This document shows positions 53,425 through 64,000 of a DNA stretch of 64,000 bases, piece after piece. Source of the stretch: Manis javanica (taxonomy: Eukaryota; Chordata; Mammalia; Pholidota; Manidae); the NCBI RefSeq assembly GCF_040802235.1, contig NC_133157.1, forward strand, positions 35,988,501 through 36,052,500, in the 5' to 3' direction. The stretch's first letter is position 1; each line of letters starts with the position of its first letter. The translations under genes were made by a program, and so were the position numbers. The notes beneath the pieces were generated by a model. It searched no databases, had not been told where the DNA came from, and was given only the letters and a program-made list of their open reading frames with translations.

Positions 53425-53790
53425 TGTCTTAGTCATCTTGGGCTGCTACAATAGAATACCATAGGCTGAGTGGCTTAAATGACAGAAATTTATTTTCTCA
53501 CCCTTCTAGAAGTTAGAAGTTCAAGATCAAGGTGCCAGCATGGTGGGTTTCTAGTGAGAGCTCGCTACCTAGCATACAGCTGGCCAACTTCTCACTGTGT
53601 CCTCCCATGTCAGAGGCAAAAATCTCTCTCCCTCTTCTTATAAGGCCACAGTCCCATCAGATTAGAGCCCTACCCATATAACCTCATTTAACCTAAATTA
53701 CTTCCCAAAGACCCTATCTCCAGATACAGCCATTTTGAGGTTAGGGCCTCAACATATAAATTCTGGGGGTACACGGTTCAGTCCATAGCA
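53425..53790 (-). mobile_element. MaLR (MLT1/MST-type) LTR
   Basis: On the minus strand it begins TGCTATGGACTGAAC and ends CTAAGACA. It has the usual internal order: ATATGTTGAGG, GGGTAGGGCTCTAATCTGAT and GAAATTTCTGTCATTTAAGCC (location marks). It is an old mammalian class III LTR and stands alone. Confidence 0.85.
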
Positions 53791-54207
53791 AAACCTAATT
53801 TTAAATCAGGCTGATGTCCATTTCTCCTCTAGTTTGGTTGTAGTCTCATCTCTCAATTCTATAACACCTGGAAACCACTATCAGCAAACCTGATTGGTAA
53901 GGATAGGCTAGGTTATGAAGGCTTAACACAACAAAATTTTATTCTCCATGCACACCAAGCCTACTGCGGGTCTGGTCGGTCTCTGGTACTCCACGTGGTA
54001 GCTCAGCATCTCAGGCAGCGTTGATCTTTTGGCATACTCCTTCAACTCAGCACATGTTCCCATGATCACTCCAGCCATAGAATACAGCAAGGAGAACCCT
54101 TGCTAAAATGCTTCTATCCACAAATGGCACATACTATTTCTGTACACATTTCATTGACCAAAGTGGGTCACACAGCCATGCCTAACTTTAAGTGAGTGAC
54201 TACCAGA

Positions 54208-56807
54208 CCCCACCAAAAAAGAAAACTACAGACCAATATCCCTGATGAACGTAGATGCAAAAATACTCAACAAAATATTAGCAAACCGAATTCAAAAATA
54301 CATCAAAAGGATCATACACTATGACCAAGTGGGATTCATCCCAGGGATGCAAGGATGGTACAACATTCGAAAATTCATCAACATCATCCACCACATCAAC
54401 AAAAAGAAAGACAAAAACCACATGATCATCTCCATAGACGCTGAAAAAGCATTCGACAAAATTCAACATGCATTCATGATAAAAACTCTCAACAAAATGG
54501 GTATAGAGGGCAAGTACCTCAACATAATAAAGGCCATATATGATAAACCCACAGCCAACATCATACTGAACAGCGAGAAGCTGAAAGCTTTTCCTCTGCG
54601 ATCGGGAACAAGACAGGGATGCCCACTCTCCCCAATGTTATTCAACATAGTACTGGAGGTCCTAGCCACGGCAATCAGACAAAACAAAGAAATACAAGGA
54701 ATCCAGACTGGTAAAGAAGAAGTCAAATTGTCACTATTCGCAGATGACATGATATTGTACATAAAAAACCCTAAAGACTCCACTCCAAAACTACTCGAAC
54801 TAATATCGGAATTCAGCAATGTTGCAGGACACAAAATTAACACACAGAAATCTGTGGCTTTCCTATACACTAACAATGAACTAATAGAAAGAGAAATCAG
54901 GAAAACAATTCCATTCACAATAGCATCAAAAAGAATAAAATACCTAGTAGTAAATCTAACCAAGGAAGTGAAAGACCTATACCCTGAAAACTATAAGACA
55001 CTCTTAAGATAAATTAAAGAGGTCACTAACAAATGGAAACTCATCCCACACTCCTGGCTAGGAAGAATTAATATCGTCAAAGTGGCCATCCTGCCCAAAA
55101 CAATATACAGATTTGATGCAATTCCTATCAAATTACCAACAGCATTCTTCAATGAACTGGAACAAATAGTTCAAAAATTCATATGGAACTGCCAAAGACC
55201 CCGAATAGCCAAAGCAATCCTGAGAAGGAAGAATAAAGTGGGGGGGGAATCTCGCTCCCCAACTTCAAGCTCTACTACAAAGTCACAGTAATCAAGACAA
55301 TTTGGTACTGGCACAAGAACAGAGCCACAGACCAATGGAACAGAACAGAGACTCCAAACATTAACCCAAACATATATGGTCAACTAATATTCAATAAAGG
55401 GGCCATGGACATACAATGGGGAAATGACAGTCTCTTCAACAGATGGTGCTGGCAAAACTGGACAGCTACATGTAAGAGAATGAAACTGGATCACTGTCTA
55501 ACCCCACACACAAAAGTAAATTTGAAATGGATCAAAGACTTGAGTGTAAGTCATGAAACCATAAAACTCTTAGAAAAAAACAAGCAAAAATCTCTTAGAC
55601 ATAAACATGAGTGACCTCTTCTTGAACATATCTCTCCGGGCAAGGGAAACAAAAGCAAAAATGAACAAGTGGGACTATATCAAGCTGAAAAGCTTCTGTA
55701 CAGCAAAGGACACCATCAATAGAACGAAAAGGTATCCTACAGTATGGGAGAATATATTCATAAATGACAGATCCAATGAAGGGTTGACATCCAATATATA
55801 TAAAGAGCTCACACACCTCAACAAACATATAATCCAATTAAAAAATGGGCAGAGGAGCTGAATAGACAGTTCTCTAAAGAAATTCAGATGGCCAACAGAC
55901 ACATGAAAAGATGCTCCACATCGCTTGTCATCAGAGAAATGCAAATTAAAACTACAATGAGATATCACCTCACACCAGTAAGCAACACTATCATCCAAAA
56001 GACAAACAACAACAAATGTTGGCGAAGTTGTGGAAAAAGGGGAACCCTCCTACACTGCTGGTGGGAATGTAAATTAGTTCAACCATTGTGGAAAGTAGTA
56101 TGGAGGTTCCTCAAAATGCTCAAAATAGAAATACCATTTGACCCAGGAATTCCACTTTCAGGAATTTACCCCAAGAATGCAGCACTCCAGTTTGAAAAAG
56201 ACAGATGCACCCCTATGTTTATCGCTGCAGTATTTACAATAGCTAAGATATGGAAGCAACATAAATGTCCATCAGTAGATGAATGGATAAAGAAGATGTG
56301 ATACATATACACAATGGAATATTACTCAGCTATAAGAAAAAAACAAATCCTACCATTTGCAACAACATGGATGGAGCTAGAGGGTATTATGCTCAGTGAA
56401 ATAAGCCAGGCAGAGAAAGACAAGTACCAAATGATTTCACTCATATGTGGAGTATAAGAACAAAAGAAAACTGAAGGAACAAAACAGCAGCAGACTCATA
56501 GAACCCAAGAATGGACTAACAGTTACCAAAGGGAAAGGGACTGGGGAGGATGGGTGGGAAGGGAGGGATAAGGGTGGGAAAAAAGAAAGAGAGCATTACG
56601 ATTAACATGTATAGTGTGGGGGGGGCACGGGGAGGGCTGTGCAACACAGAGAAGACAAGTAGTGATTTTACAGTATCATACTATGTTGATGGACAGTGAC
56701 TGTGAATGGGTATGTGGGGGGGACTTGGTGAAGGGGGGAGCCTAGTAAACATAATGTCCTTCATGTAATTGTAGATTAATGATACCAAAATAAAACTAAT
56801 AAAAAAA
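54208..56807 (+). mobile_element. 5'-truncated L1 (2.6 kb) with 18-bp target duplication
   Basis: This starts inside the reverse transcriptase ([10 protein letters not shown] region) and runs to an A-rich tail. AAGTGAGTGACTACCAGA flanks it at 54190-54207 and 56808-56825. The RT core with FADD is open from 54245 to 55012. A stop at 55010-55012 and later frameshifts (near 55250, 55600 and 55830) disable the rest. It is a young but dead copy. Confidence 0.94.
54245..55012 (+). pseudogene. L1 ORF2 fragment (reverse transcriptase core)
   Basis: 255 open codons cover [15 protein letters not shown] and the catalytic FADD. The frame lacks the endonuclease and ends at a premature TAA, so no working ORF2p can be made. 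Confidence 0.85.
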
Positions 56808-57029
56808 AAGTGAGTGACTACCAGAAGTAAAACAGAATCTTGGTTAGTAGGAAGTAGTAGTAATATCACCACAACAACCTATATTCAAGAACAGAATAAG
56901 GGAGGATGAAAGAAAAGGGGAGTCAGTTAAAGAAATAGGGACATTTCACAACCAGGAAGGAAATATGGACAAAAGCTATAGTCAGTAGATCTTAAACTTG
57001 TCCTGGGGCTCAACTAGCATTTATTACTT

Positions 57030-57570
57030 CCTTCTTATACTAAATTTCTGTTGCTGTGTAACAAATCACCACAACTTTAGTGTGGCAAAAACAACCTGTT
57101 ATTTCTTATCTTACAGTTCCTATAGGTCAAGACTCCAGGTCCATGTTAACTGGGTCCACTGCTCAGGGTCTCACCAGGCTGAACTCAGGTGTCAGCCAGG
57201 GCTGCAATCTCATCTTAGGCTCAGAGTCTTCTTCCAAACTCACTGGGTATTGGCAGTTGTGGTTGTAGGACTAAGGCCATGAGTTCCCAGAAACTGCCTA
57301 CCACTTCCTGCTACACAGCCCTTTCCACAAGATGGAAGTTTCCTTCTTCGGGAACAACATGAGAGCATCTGCCGCTACTTATTTCTTATCTCTACACATT
57401 TTTTAAAGGGCTCACCTGCTTAGGTCAGGTCTATCCAGGGTAATCTCCCTTATGACTAATTCAAAATCAACTGATCAGGGACCTTAATTACATCTGCAAA
57501 ATACCCTCTTTTTTGCCATATAGCATAACCCAATCAATGAGTGATATTGCATCACATTCACAGCTCAAGA
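57030..57570. repeat. Ancient interspersed repeat, family unnamed
   Basis: The phrase CTGTTGCTGTGTAACAAATCACC (location mark near 57048) with the following ACAACCTGTTATTTCTTA is a common opening of an old mammalian repeat. I cannot name the family safely. Limits are approximate. Confidence 0.45.
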
Positions 57571-59095
57571 GGTCAAGGGGATCCCCTCAAAGCAAGCTTA
57601 TTATAAAGGGCAAGCACACCAACGGGCAGGAATATCAGAATTCTGTTTACCACCCTTTCTCTTTAATTCAATTCCCTCTGCCTCCAACTAACACTTCAGT
57701 TGGTTGACATTATATGCCTGCTAAGGAACCCAAACCTTCACACATTAAGAATAATAGCCTCCAGGGGCCCTGCCTGATTAAAGTTATAGGGGTCTTCCAT
57801 TACCTTTGACTACTAGGCATGGCATCATCAAGAGGTGCCACAAGTCCCCCAGGGATTACCTACCACACACACACACAAAGCCTCCATCACCACTTACCCT
57901 TCCCCTCCTTCACCCACATTGGAATTAAACACAGTCTCTCCTCTAAGCTTTTGTGCTTGCTGTTCATTCTACCTGGAATGTTCTCCCTCCTGCCTCACCC
58001 ATCCTCAAGGGTCTGCAGAGTTCCCTCCTTTGCCTTCCCTCTGACACCCCAGGACTCCTCATCTCCAGCCACATAGGTCCTCTTCTGCTTTGGGCTCGGG
58101 GGCCTTTATCTTTTGCACTTCTCCCAAGAAAGCTTAGCCCAGGCCAGGGCCCAGGAACCCTGGGGCCCAGATAGGCCCAAATTGCAGGAAATGAAGGAGA
58201 GGGGGTGTTCAGGAAACCTGGCAGTGGCAATACTTCTAGCTCCAAAGGGCACGAAGCAGGGAGGGGAATGTCCTATTGCTCAAGACTTCCATCCATTATG
58301 GATATCCTGTCACCTCTGGAAGTCCTGTGCAATGTTCTACCCATACTCTGGGACTCAAGAGCCAAGCTCTGCCGCCCTGGCTGGGCTGGAACCCTCTGGA
58401 TATGGACCAAGGGTATGGAGAAAAATGCAGGGTGAAGCAGACCCTTCCCAGGATCAGGGACTTTCAGGAGCTGAGTCATCTGATTTCTCCCTCATTTCCA
58501 ACTCCTTTCTGCAACAGGACAGCCCAGCCTCCTTAGGCCAGAACCCTCCTCCCCACCTTCCACAGGCCAGGAGCCACATATCCCATTTTCTGTATACACT
58601 AGGCGCCCTCTGCAGGTCCCATGAGGTTCAGCACCCAGGCCAGGAGCCCTATAATCCCTTTTCCCTACACGCTGGATGCCCCGCTGCAGGACCCATGAGG
58701 TTGACAGCTACAAAGGGATAGTTTGCACAAACAGCCAGAACACACGCCTACACACAAATGCACAAGTCCCATCACCCTCACCCACATACATATACCCATA
58801 CTCCTACACACAGAGGAATATAGCCAATCACACAGCCAACCACTCACATAAAGAACACACCACAGACATTTAAGCACATAATCACAATATGGACAGAAGG
58901 GCACATCAAACAAACATGATTACATATACACAGTCATGGGCACATAGATACACACGGACAGTCTTTCTCCCAGAGAGGAGTATTTGTTTAGAAGACATAG
59001 GGCTGAAAAACCACCTGGGGAACAGGATGTATCCTGAGTGGTGAACTTAATAAAAGAGTGTGGCGAAACTGCTTCCTGATACTGGTGACACATGG
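57571..59095. other. Intergenic; no gene seen
   Basis: A short L2-like stretch may lie at 57945-58060 (TCTACCTGGAATGTTCTCCC). 58735-58960 is CACA-rich low complexity. No gene can be supported. Confidence 0.45.
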
Positions 59096-59099
59096 TAAG

Positions 59100-59260
59100 T
59101 GATGAATGAGAAACAGAGATGAACCTAACCTTCACTGAGTGCCCATCCTGAGTCAGGCACACGTACTACTTTACAAGATATATATTATGCCTATTTTACA
59201 GATGAGGAAACTGTCACCTGTCCCCCCTCATCTGTCCAAGGACATAAAGCCAGATTCAAA
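59100..59260 (+). repeat. MIR-family SINE fossil
   Basis: CACTGAGTGCCCATCCTGAG, CCTATTTTACAGATGAGGAAAC and CATAAAGCCAGATTCAAAC (location marks) follow the MIR order. Confidence 0.7.
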
Positions 59261-59372
59261 CACAAGAGTTTGAGTATAAAAATCGTCTTGTTTCCACGAG
59301 ATTAGTAATGGTAAACGCAAAGCCTACATGCTCCCTCTCCTTACTTATGTTCCCAACGCTATTGATCCAGAC

Positions 59373-59582
59373 CAGGGACTGGCAAAACATGGCCCCTGCT
59401 AACTGTTTTCGTAAATAAGGTTTTATTGGAATGCAACCAGGCCTGTTCATTTACATACTGTCTATGGCTGCTTGGGGCTCCCGCAGCAAAGCTGAGTAGT
59501 CACTACAGAGACCATATGGCCAGCAAAACCTTAAAGATTTACTACTATCTGGACATTTACAGAAAAATTCTGTCAACCCTTG
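59373..59582 (+). mobile_element. hAT-type non-autonomous DNA transposon fossil
   Basis: The ends are CAGGGACTGGCAAAA and the inverted TCTGTCAACCCTTG. The 8-bp flanks ATCCAGAC and ATCCAAAC agree at seven positions, as expected of a hAT target duplication. The interior TAAGGTTTTATTGGAATGC is a familiar mammalian hAT sequence. Confidence 0.8.
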
Positions 59583-59729
59583 ATCCAAACCGGGCCTCAG
59601 AATTGGAGTTGGCAAATGAGACAAGGTATATTCCTTTGGTGTCCTAGCATTAGAGGATGGTCAGATAAATATATGAATGGGATGGATGGATGGATAGACG
59701 GACAGACATATATAGGTAGGAGATCAGAG

Positions 59730-59850
59730 TTTTGCTTCAAAAAGGACAATTCTGCCATTTATAAGCTGGGAAACCTTGGGAAAATGTAATTTTTCTGGGT
59801 CTTAGGCTCCTTATCTGTAAAATGGAGATAATAAAACAGTACTCATCATT
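59730..59850 (+). repeat. MIR-family SINE fossil
   Basis: GCCATTTATAAGCTGGGAAACC and CTTATCTGTAAAATGGAG (location marks) match the MIR core. Confidence 0.7.
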
Positions 59851-59854
59851 CAAG

Positions 59855-60475
59855 GCTCTTTCCATTGCAAATGACAAAATTCAACTTAAAGTAACATAAG
59901 CAAAAAGCTAAATTTTTCTTACCTCATAACTAGATCCACTACGAAAATTTAGTCTGCTTCAGCTCTGGTTGGACCTGGGGCTCAAATGATGTTATCTCCA
60001 TCTCTTAACTTGACTTCTCTCCAATTCTTTTTGTGTGGGGACCTCATTCCTGTTAGAGAAGGTGCTTTTCTAACAGCAGAAAATATGGCCACCGCAAGCC
60101 TCAGGTCTAAATTTTTAGAGTAAGTGACCTAAAACAGATGCCCTCTGTCTCCTAACATCGTATCTCAGGAAAACCTCTGATTAACAGTGCTTGTAACACA
60201 CATTCAGTTCTTCAGTATATCACAGTGGCAGGGAATGGGCCACCTCAGAGCACTGCAGCTGACAGACCCACAAAGACCACATGAAGTGGGAGAGGAGTTC
60301 CCTAAAGGAACCATGCAAAGAAGTACAGGAAAGGGTTTGTATGAATGAAAGCATAGCTCATAGCACTCCATAGATCTGTCATGAGACAAAGGATTTAAAG
60401 CATAAAGTATGGTACCTGGCACTTAAGTATCAGCAAATATTATTACCGTAACGGATAGATGAATAATGTCCATCT
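59855..60475. other. No gene seen; decayed repeat likely at 59860-60110
   Basis: The TTGCAAATGACAAAATTCAACTTAA stretch near 59876 (location mark) resembles an old interspersed repeat of uncertain family. The rest is unassigned and shows no homology to the CCL19 promoter. Confidence 0.4.
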
Positions 60476-61735
60476 ATCCATCCTCCACTGCCGCCTACAC
60501 TGCATCACTCCTTTTCTCAGCATGCTGATTTGCTGGTCTACCCTGGAAAGGGGAAGGGGTAAAATGGTAAGGTGAGGGGCATAGCAGGGATCAGGAAGTC
60601 TGTGAGGGAGACTTGTGAGTACAGGTCAACACCCAAGTATGAGTGTGTCTGTGAACCTGAAAGTGTACATGTGCCCAGTGGGTGTGCCCCTGTGATTATG
60701 TATCCCTGTGCACTGTGGGGCTCCCTGGGTTCTGTGTATATTCTCATGCAATCTATACATTGCCTGTGTGCAGCAGGTGGGCCTGTGTCTAGAGGCTTTT
60801 CTCTAGAAACTCTGTCCCCTCTAGCCTGGGTGTCCAGAGGAAGAAGAGGACAGTGCATGGGGGTGAGGGTGGAAAGGTATTACACTAAAGCTATGGCAAT
60901 GGACACAGGTGTCCTGAATTCCAGTCAGGGCTGCAGCCTTCTCACGGACGGTTCCTCAAGCCCTAAGGCTAACACCCACCTGCCAGCTCTAAGTGCTACC
61001 AACAGCTCTGAGGACTGTGTCTCTTGGTGAACCAACACCCAATTCCTGGGAACATTTTTGGTGCCTTTTTGTTCCTATCTCTTTTCAAGGACAGCTGCAC
61101 AGTACTGCTGTCCTTTGAGTGAGGGATAGAGAATAACCAGTCTTTCCCTCTCCCAGTCACCTCCATCACCTGGGCCTCCATTCACCGTCTCACTTCCCTT
61201 CTTTTTGCTGAGCCCTTCCCCACAAGGAAGCCTCCAAAACAGATTCACAGATGTGGCCTCCAGCCTCTGGCCCTCACACCAGGGCCTTCCAGGAAGCTAT
61301 GTTCAAGGGCTGCTCCATTCTCCCTGACTCCAGGTTCACTGCACTAAAGAGCTGCCAGCTCTGTACACCCCCAGACCAGCCCTGTATGGACTGCTTCATC
61401 AGATACTGCAGAAGACCACTGCAAGGGCAAGCCCAACCCTCCCCATCCCTGCCTCCTCCCTCCAAGGCCCTGCCCAAGACCCCCACCCATGACCTTGCCT
61501 CTCCTTCCTACCCAAGAACAAGAGCAGTTAGCCCATGACAGCCCCAGAAGGAGCCCTATGTCTGAGGGAAGGGATGTGAATCACCACAGCCCTGGGGAGC
61601 CAAGGACTGGGCCTCCTGCATCTCACACTGTGAGTGTGAGCAAGGTGAGTGTGGCAAGTGAGCAAGGTGAGTGTGGCAAGAGCACAGCTTCTCCATACCC
61701 AGACTGCAGTGTTTCCAGTAAAGCTCAGACTGGAC
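60476..61735 (+). pseudogene. CCL19P: CCL19 duplicate, pseudogene with all four exons recognisable
   Basis: This is a tandem copy of CCL19 13 kb downstream. The exon 1 remnant (about 60476-60549) aligns with the CCL19 signal-peptide exon but lacks the ATG (CATCCTCCACTGCC against CATCCTCCATGGCG), and its GT donor reads AAAGG. Exon 2 starts after CTGCCAG at 60987; it reads NSSEDCV, losing one of the paired cysteines, then hits TGA at 61028-61030. Exon 3 (61334 to about 61427) keeps CQLCTPPDQP. Exon 4 reads AAGAACAAGAGCAGTTAG ending at 61531. The poly(A) signal is mutated to AGTAAA (61718). Intron 3 and the 3'UTR stay very close to CCL19, whereas exons 2 and 3 are much more diverged. No protein is expected. 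Confidence 0.9.
61636..61682. repeat. 22-bp tandem duplication in the CCL19 pseudogene 3'UTR
   Basis: The unit GTGAGCAAGGTGAGTGTGGC and the following AA occur twice in direct succession. Confidence 0.8.
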
Positions 61736-61989
61736 TGGCATCCAGGGATCTGTCCCCTGCTGTTCGGGACCCAGGCAGGGAAAGACAGGTATGAGAGGGA
61801 GAAAGAGGGTGTGGTGGGGGAGAGACTAAGTGTATAAATTCTCCACAAGTCAGCCTGGGGGAACTTTCACTTCATCCATTTCTGGTCACTTTCTTCCTAC
61901 AGTCTATCTACAAGGCCCCCTTCCTTCCTCCCCAGACCAAATAGGGGAGCTATTTCCCATCTCCCACACTGGGGTAATTGCTCTTTCTA

Positions 61990-62195
61990 GGCTCCACCCC
62001 AGTACTCTACTGTCCCCTGCTAGGTTTGTTGAAATAATCTAATTGTCTCTTTCAATTCCATTTCCAATTCAGATGATAAACTCTCTGAGGGTGGAGACTG
62101 CACCTTCCTTCTTTACTGCTATATCCCCATGCCCAGCACAGTGCTTAGCACTTAGTGGACACTCAATAAGTATTTGTTGAATGACTGTAGGAACA
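61990..62195 (+). repeat. L2 3'-end fossil
   Basis: GATAAACTCTCTGAGGGTGG, CCCATGCCCAGCACAGTGC and CTCAATAAGTATTTGTTGAA (location marks) match the L2 3' end. A similar fossil follows CCL19 at 49480. Confidence 0.75.
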
Positions 62196-62569
62196 AAAAT
62201 CACAGGAAGTCTCAGCTCAGAGGAAGGGCTATAACCATTAAGGCCATTAAGTGACTTAGCCAAGACTTCTCAGCCAACAAGCATTTCCATAGCCTGACCT
62301 GTCTAGCCTGGGCCCTCTCTGGAGACATATTCCTCCTCAGCCCAAGGTCATTCAAGTGGAATGGGGCAGAAAAGAAACACAATCAGCAGGGCAGAAGCCA
62401 AGGAGAGGGGGAGAAGGAATTGGGAAAGCTACTGGTCAGCAACCCAAAGCTCTTTTCTTGCTTCCTGATGCTGAGGTCTCTATCTTCCACAGCGGAGCTG
62501 TGTAAAAGAGACTCCTGTGCCCCTCGTGTAAGTCATAAACCTTGGCCCACCCCGTTAGTGATAGACCCT

Positions 62570-63560
62570 GGCTTCCCCTCCTAGTGTGACATTTTTCTTG
62601 ACTCCGCCTTCTCTGAAGAAATCATGACTCCGCCCCTTCCGGGTAATAGGCCAGCCCCGCCCCCGGCGTGTGACGGAGTCCCTGTGACCTAATGTAACGG
62701 TTTGTTTCCGGGGTGGAGCCAAGGAGGGCGGGAGTTTAGGCTGCGCCGACCCCTCAGCCCCCTCCAGGTGACCCCAGCCCCCAAAAAACCTCACCGGGGC
62801 CCCAAATATCCTACCCCATGACCGCAAAGGCTTTCGCCCCGACCCCAAAATGCCCCAGACCCCCGAGGTAGCCTACCTCCTAATCTCTTAACGTCTAGTG
62901 TCCCCCAAATCTTCAATCACACCCTGTCGGATGTGGCAATGAGGCTTCCCGGGGCCACCTGCCTCCGATAACCTGAGAATAAGTCAGACTGGTCCTGACA
63001 ATGACAAGGGGACCAGGGACTGGGGAATATTTGATTCAATCATGCTCCTCCCCAGGAGCCGTTCGGAGCCCGGGACATGTCGGGATTGAGGAGATACGAG
63101 GTGGCGCTGGAGGCGGAGGAGGAGTGAGTGGAGGCGGGCTTCTGCGGAGGAGGAACCTAGCCGCTCGGGGGTGGGGGGAGGGCACGAGTTCTCTGAGGGC
63201 GGGGGGAGCTGGAGGGGTAGGGCCCCTGAGGGAGGGGGCGTGGGCTACGAAGGGGACCGCCTCCAAGGGGTGGGGCTGAGCGGGCGAGAGACGGGCGGGG
63301 CGCTCGGCTGGCGGAGTCTGTGGGGTCAGCCCCGCCCTGTCCGGCCTGGCTCTGCCTTGTTTCTGCAGGATCTACTGGGGCTGCTTCTACTTTTTCCCCT
63401 GGTTGCGCATGTGGCGGAGGGAGCGGAGGTGAGGGAGCTGCGACCCCCCGGACCTGCCCCGGGCATGTACGAGGCTCGGACTCGGAGGATGGATTGGGGT
63501 GGGGGAGAATCTGGGAATCCCCTCCCAGCCTCAGGCCTCTGTCGGGTCGCTCCACAGCTC
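62570..63560 (+). promoter_or_regulatory. CpG island promoter, right edge of window
   Basis: The stretch is GC-rich and CpG-dense with several GC-box words (GGGCGGG, CCGCCCC, GGGGCGTGGG) and a TGTGACGG element. The short spliced reading frame at 63077 starts inside it. No TATA box is evident, which fits a housekeeping-type promoter. Confidence 0.7.
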
Positions 63561-63714
63561 GGCGCACCCCCGGGAGCAGAAGCTGGAGCCTCTGCGAGGC
63601 CTGATGAGCTGTTTATCAAGCGGCCTGGGCCCTGCTCCCCAGCGTTCAGGTCGCAGCCTCCCCTGCCGCACACCTGCCGCCACTACCCAGCCAGCCGGTG
63701 CATTAAAGATTTAA
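63077..63714 (+). CDS. Short spliced reading frame, probably alternative 5' exons of CCL27 (PESKY type)
   Basis: Exons 63077-63123 (ATG; MSGLRRYEVALEAEE), 63369-63428 (IYWGCFYFFPWLRMWRRER) and 63558-63714 join in frame through good GTGAGT / TGCAG, GTGAGG / CCACAG junctions, giving 87 residues to a TAA. There is no signal peptide; the second exon is strongly aromatic and ends basic. In other mammals CCL27 lies next after CCL19 and has an intracellular isoform (PESKY) using upstream non-signal exons, which this resembles from memory. In that case the third exon would instead splice onward, for example at TTCAG|GTCGC (63649/63650), whose phase 1 matches chemokine exon 2; CCL27 itself would lie beyond 64000. 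Otherwise it is an independent small protein. Confidence 0.55.
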
Positions 63715-64000
63715 ACCCGAAGCCACCGTGCTGCCCTCCTGACTGCCGCCTCTGTCGCCATTCCAGCTGGGAGCCCCTCCACGCCGGCTGTTTCCTTACG
63801 GACAGTTACTCCGCCCAGATAGTGTGTGCTCTTACATACCAGGTCCCTGCTATTCCTAAGGGTTCCTCATCAGTGTCAGGCCTCCAGTTACTCTCAGTGA
63901 CTGCCCTCCCATTGCTGTGAATAGTCTAAAAGTTCTGGCCTGGACTTCCTCCTAACCTTATTCCCACATTGTGTTATGTACTCTCAACCCCAGCTCTGCT
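63715..64000 (+). other. Downstream flank, no further exon recognised
   Basis: The CCL27 signal-peptide exon was sought here and not found. The sequence may be intronic to the transcript starting at 63077. Confidence 0.4.

Noticed and set aside
58113-58721. 202-codon + strand frame
   Set aside because: No recognisable domain, promoter or splice signals; competing frames overlap it.
60476-61735. Second functional CCL19
   Set aside because: Start codon, exon 1 donor, one of the paired cysteines and the poly(A) signal are lost, and TGA at 61028 stops exon 2.
63702-63707. ATTAAA as poly(A) signal of the small spliced frame
   Set aside because: It lies before the TAA at 63712, inside the coding frame, so it is unlikely to end that transcript productively.

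Overview
The window is mammalian (placental) nuclear DNA. It holds vertebrate split genes with GT-AG introns, CpG islands, a full-length LINE-1, L2 and MIR fossils, and MaLR and ERVL relics. I see no Alu, B1/B2, carnivore tRNA-Lys or ruminant tRNA SINEs in 64 kb, so primate, rodent, cat/dog and cattle-like genomes are unlikely. A SINE-poor placental such as a pangolin would fit, but that is a weak guess. Gene order and orientation match the CCR7-ligand chemokine cluster of human chromosome 9p13 read in reverse: SPATA31F/FAM205, then CCL21, then CCL19, then the approach to CCL27, all on the + strand.

Layout. 1-6672: a nearly complete LINE-1 on the minus strand with open ORF1 and ORF2 and a CpG-rich 5'UTR built from ~211-bp repeats; its 3' tail runs off the left edge. 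6673-11900: old L1 fragments, a solo LTR with a perfect 5-bp target duplication, and a tiny L1 3' end with a 15-bp target duplication. 11913-18097: a SPATA31F (FAM205) pseudogene in which all four exons can be found, with several independent lesions. 18.1-31.2 kb: intergenic sequence with a class-I-like LTR block, a recent truncated L1 and older L1 sequence. 31253-32466: CCL21 with a kappa-B-like site, TATA box, four exons and poly(A) signal. 32.5-47.1 kb: intergenic sequence with a CpG island carrying an unassigned minus-strand ORF, an L2 split by a solo LTR, a decayed ERVL-like provirus invaded by further solo LTRs, and a truncated L1. 47115-48888: CCL19, with the same promoter layout and a GC-AG third intron. 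49-60 kb: intergenic sequence with a MaLR LTR, a 2.6-kb truncated L1 and a hAT-type fossil. 60476-61723: a dead duplicate of CCL19 with all four exons recognisable. 62.57-63.72 kb: a CpG island and a short spliced reading frame that looks like the alternative 5' exons (PESKY type) of CCL27, whose chemokine exons would lie beyond the right edge.

CCL21 and CCL19 encode the two secreted ligands of CCR7, which guide dendritic cells and naive T cells into lymph nodes. Both promoters place a kappa-B-like element shortly upstream of an identical CATAAATA box, consistent with shared control by lymphotoxin/NF-kappa-B signalling. The points most worth a second look are the shared promoter layout, the duplicated CCL19 whose introns look better preserved than its exons, the CCL27-like upstream exons, the five-copy solo-LTR family and the open LINE-1.
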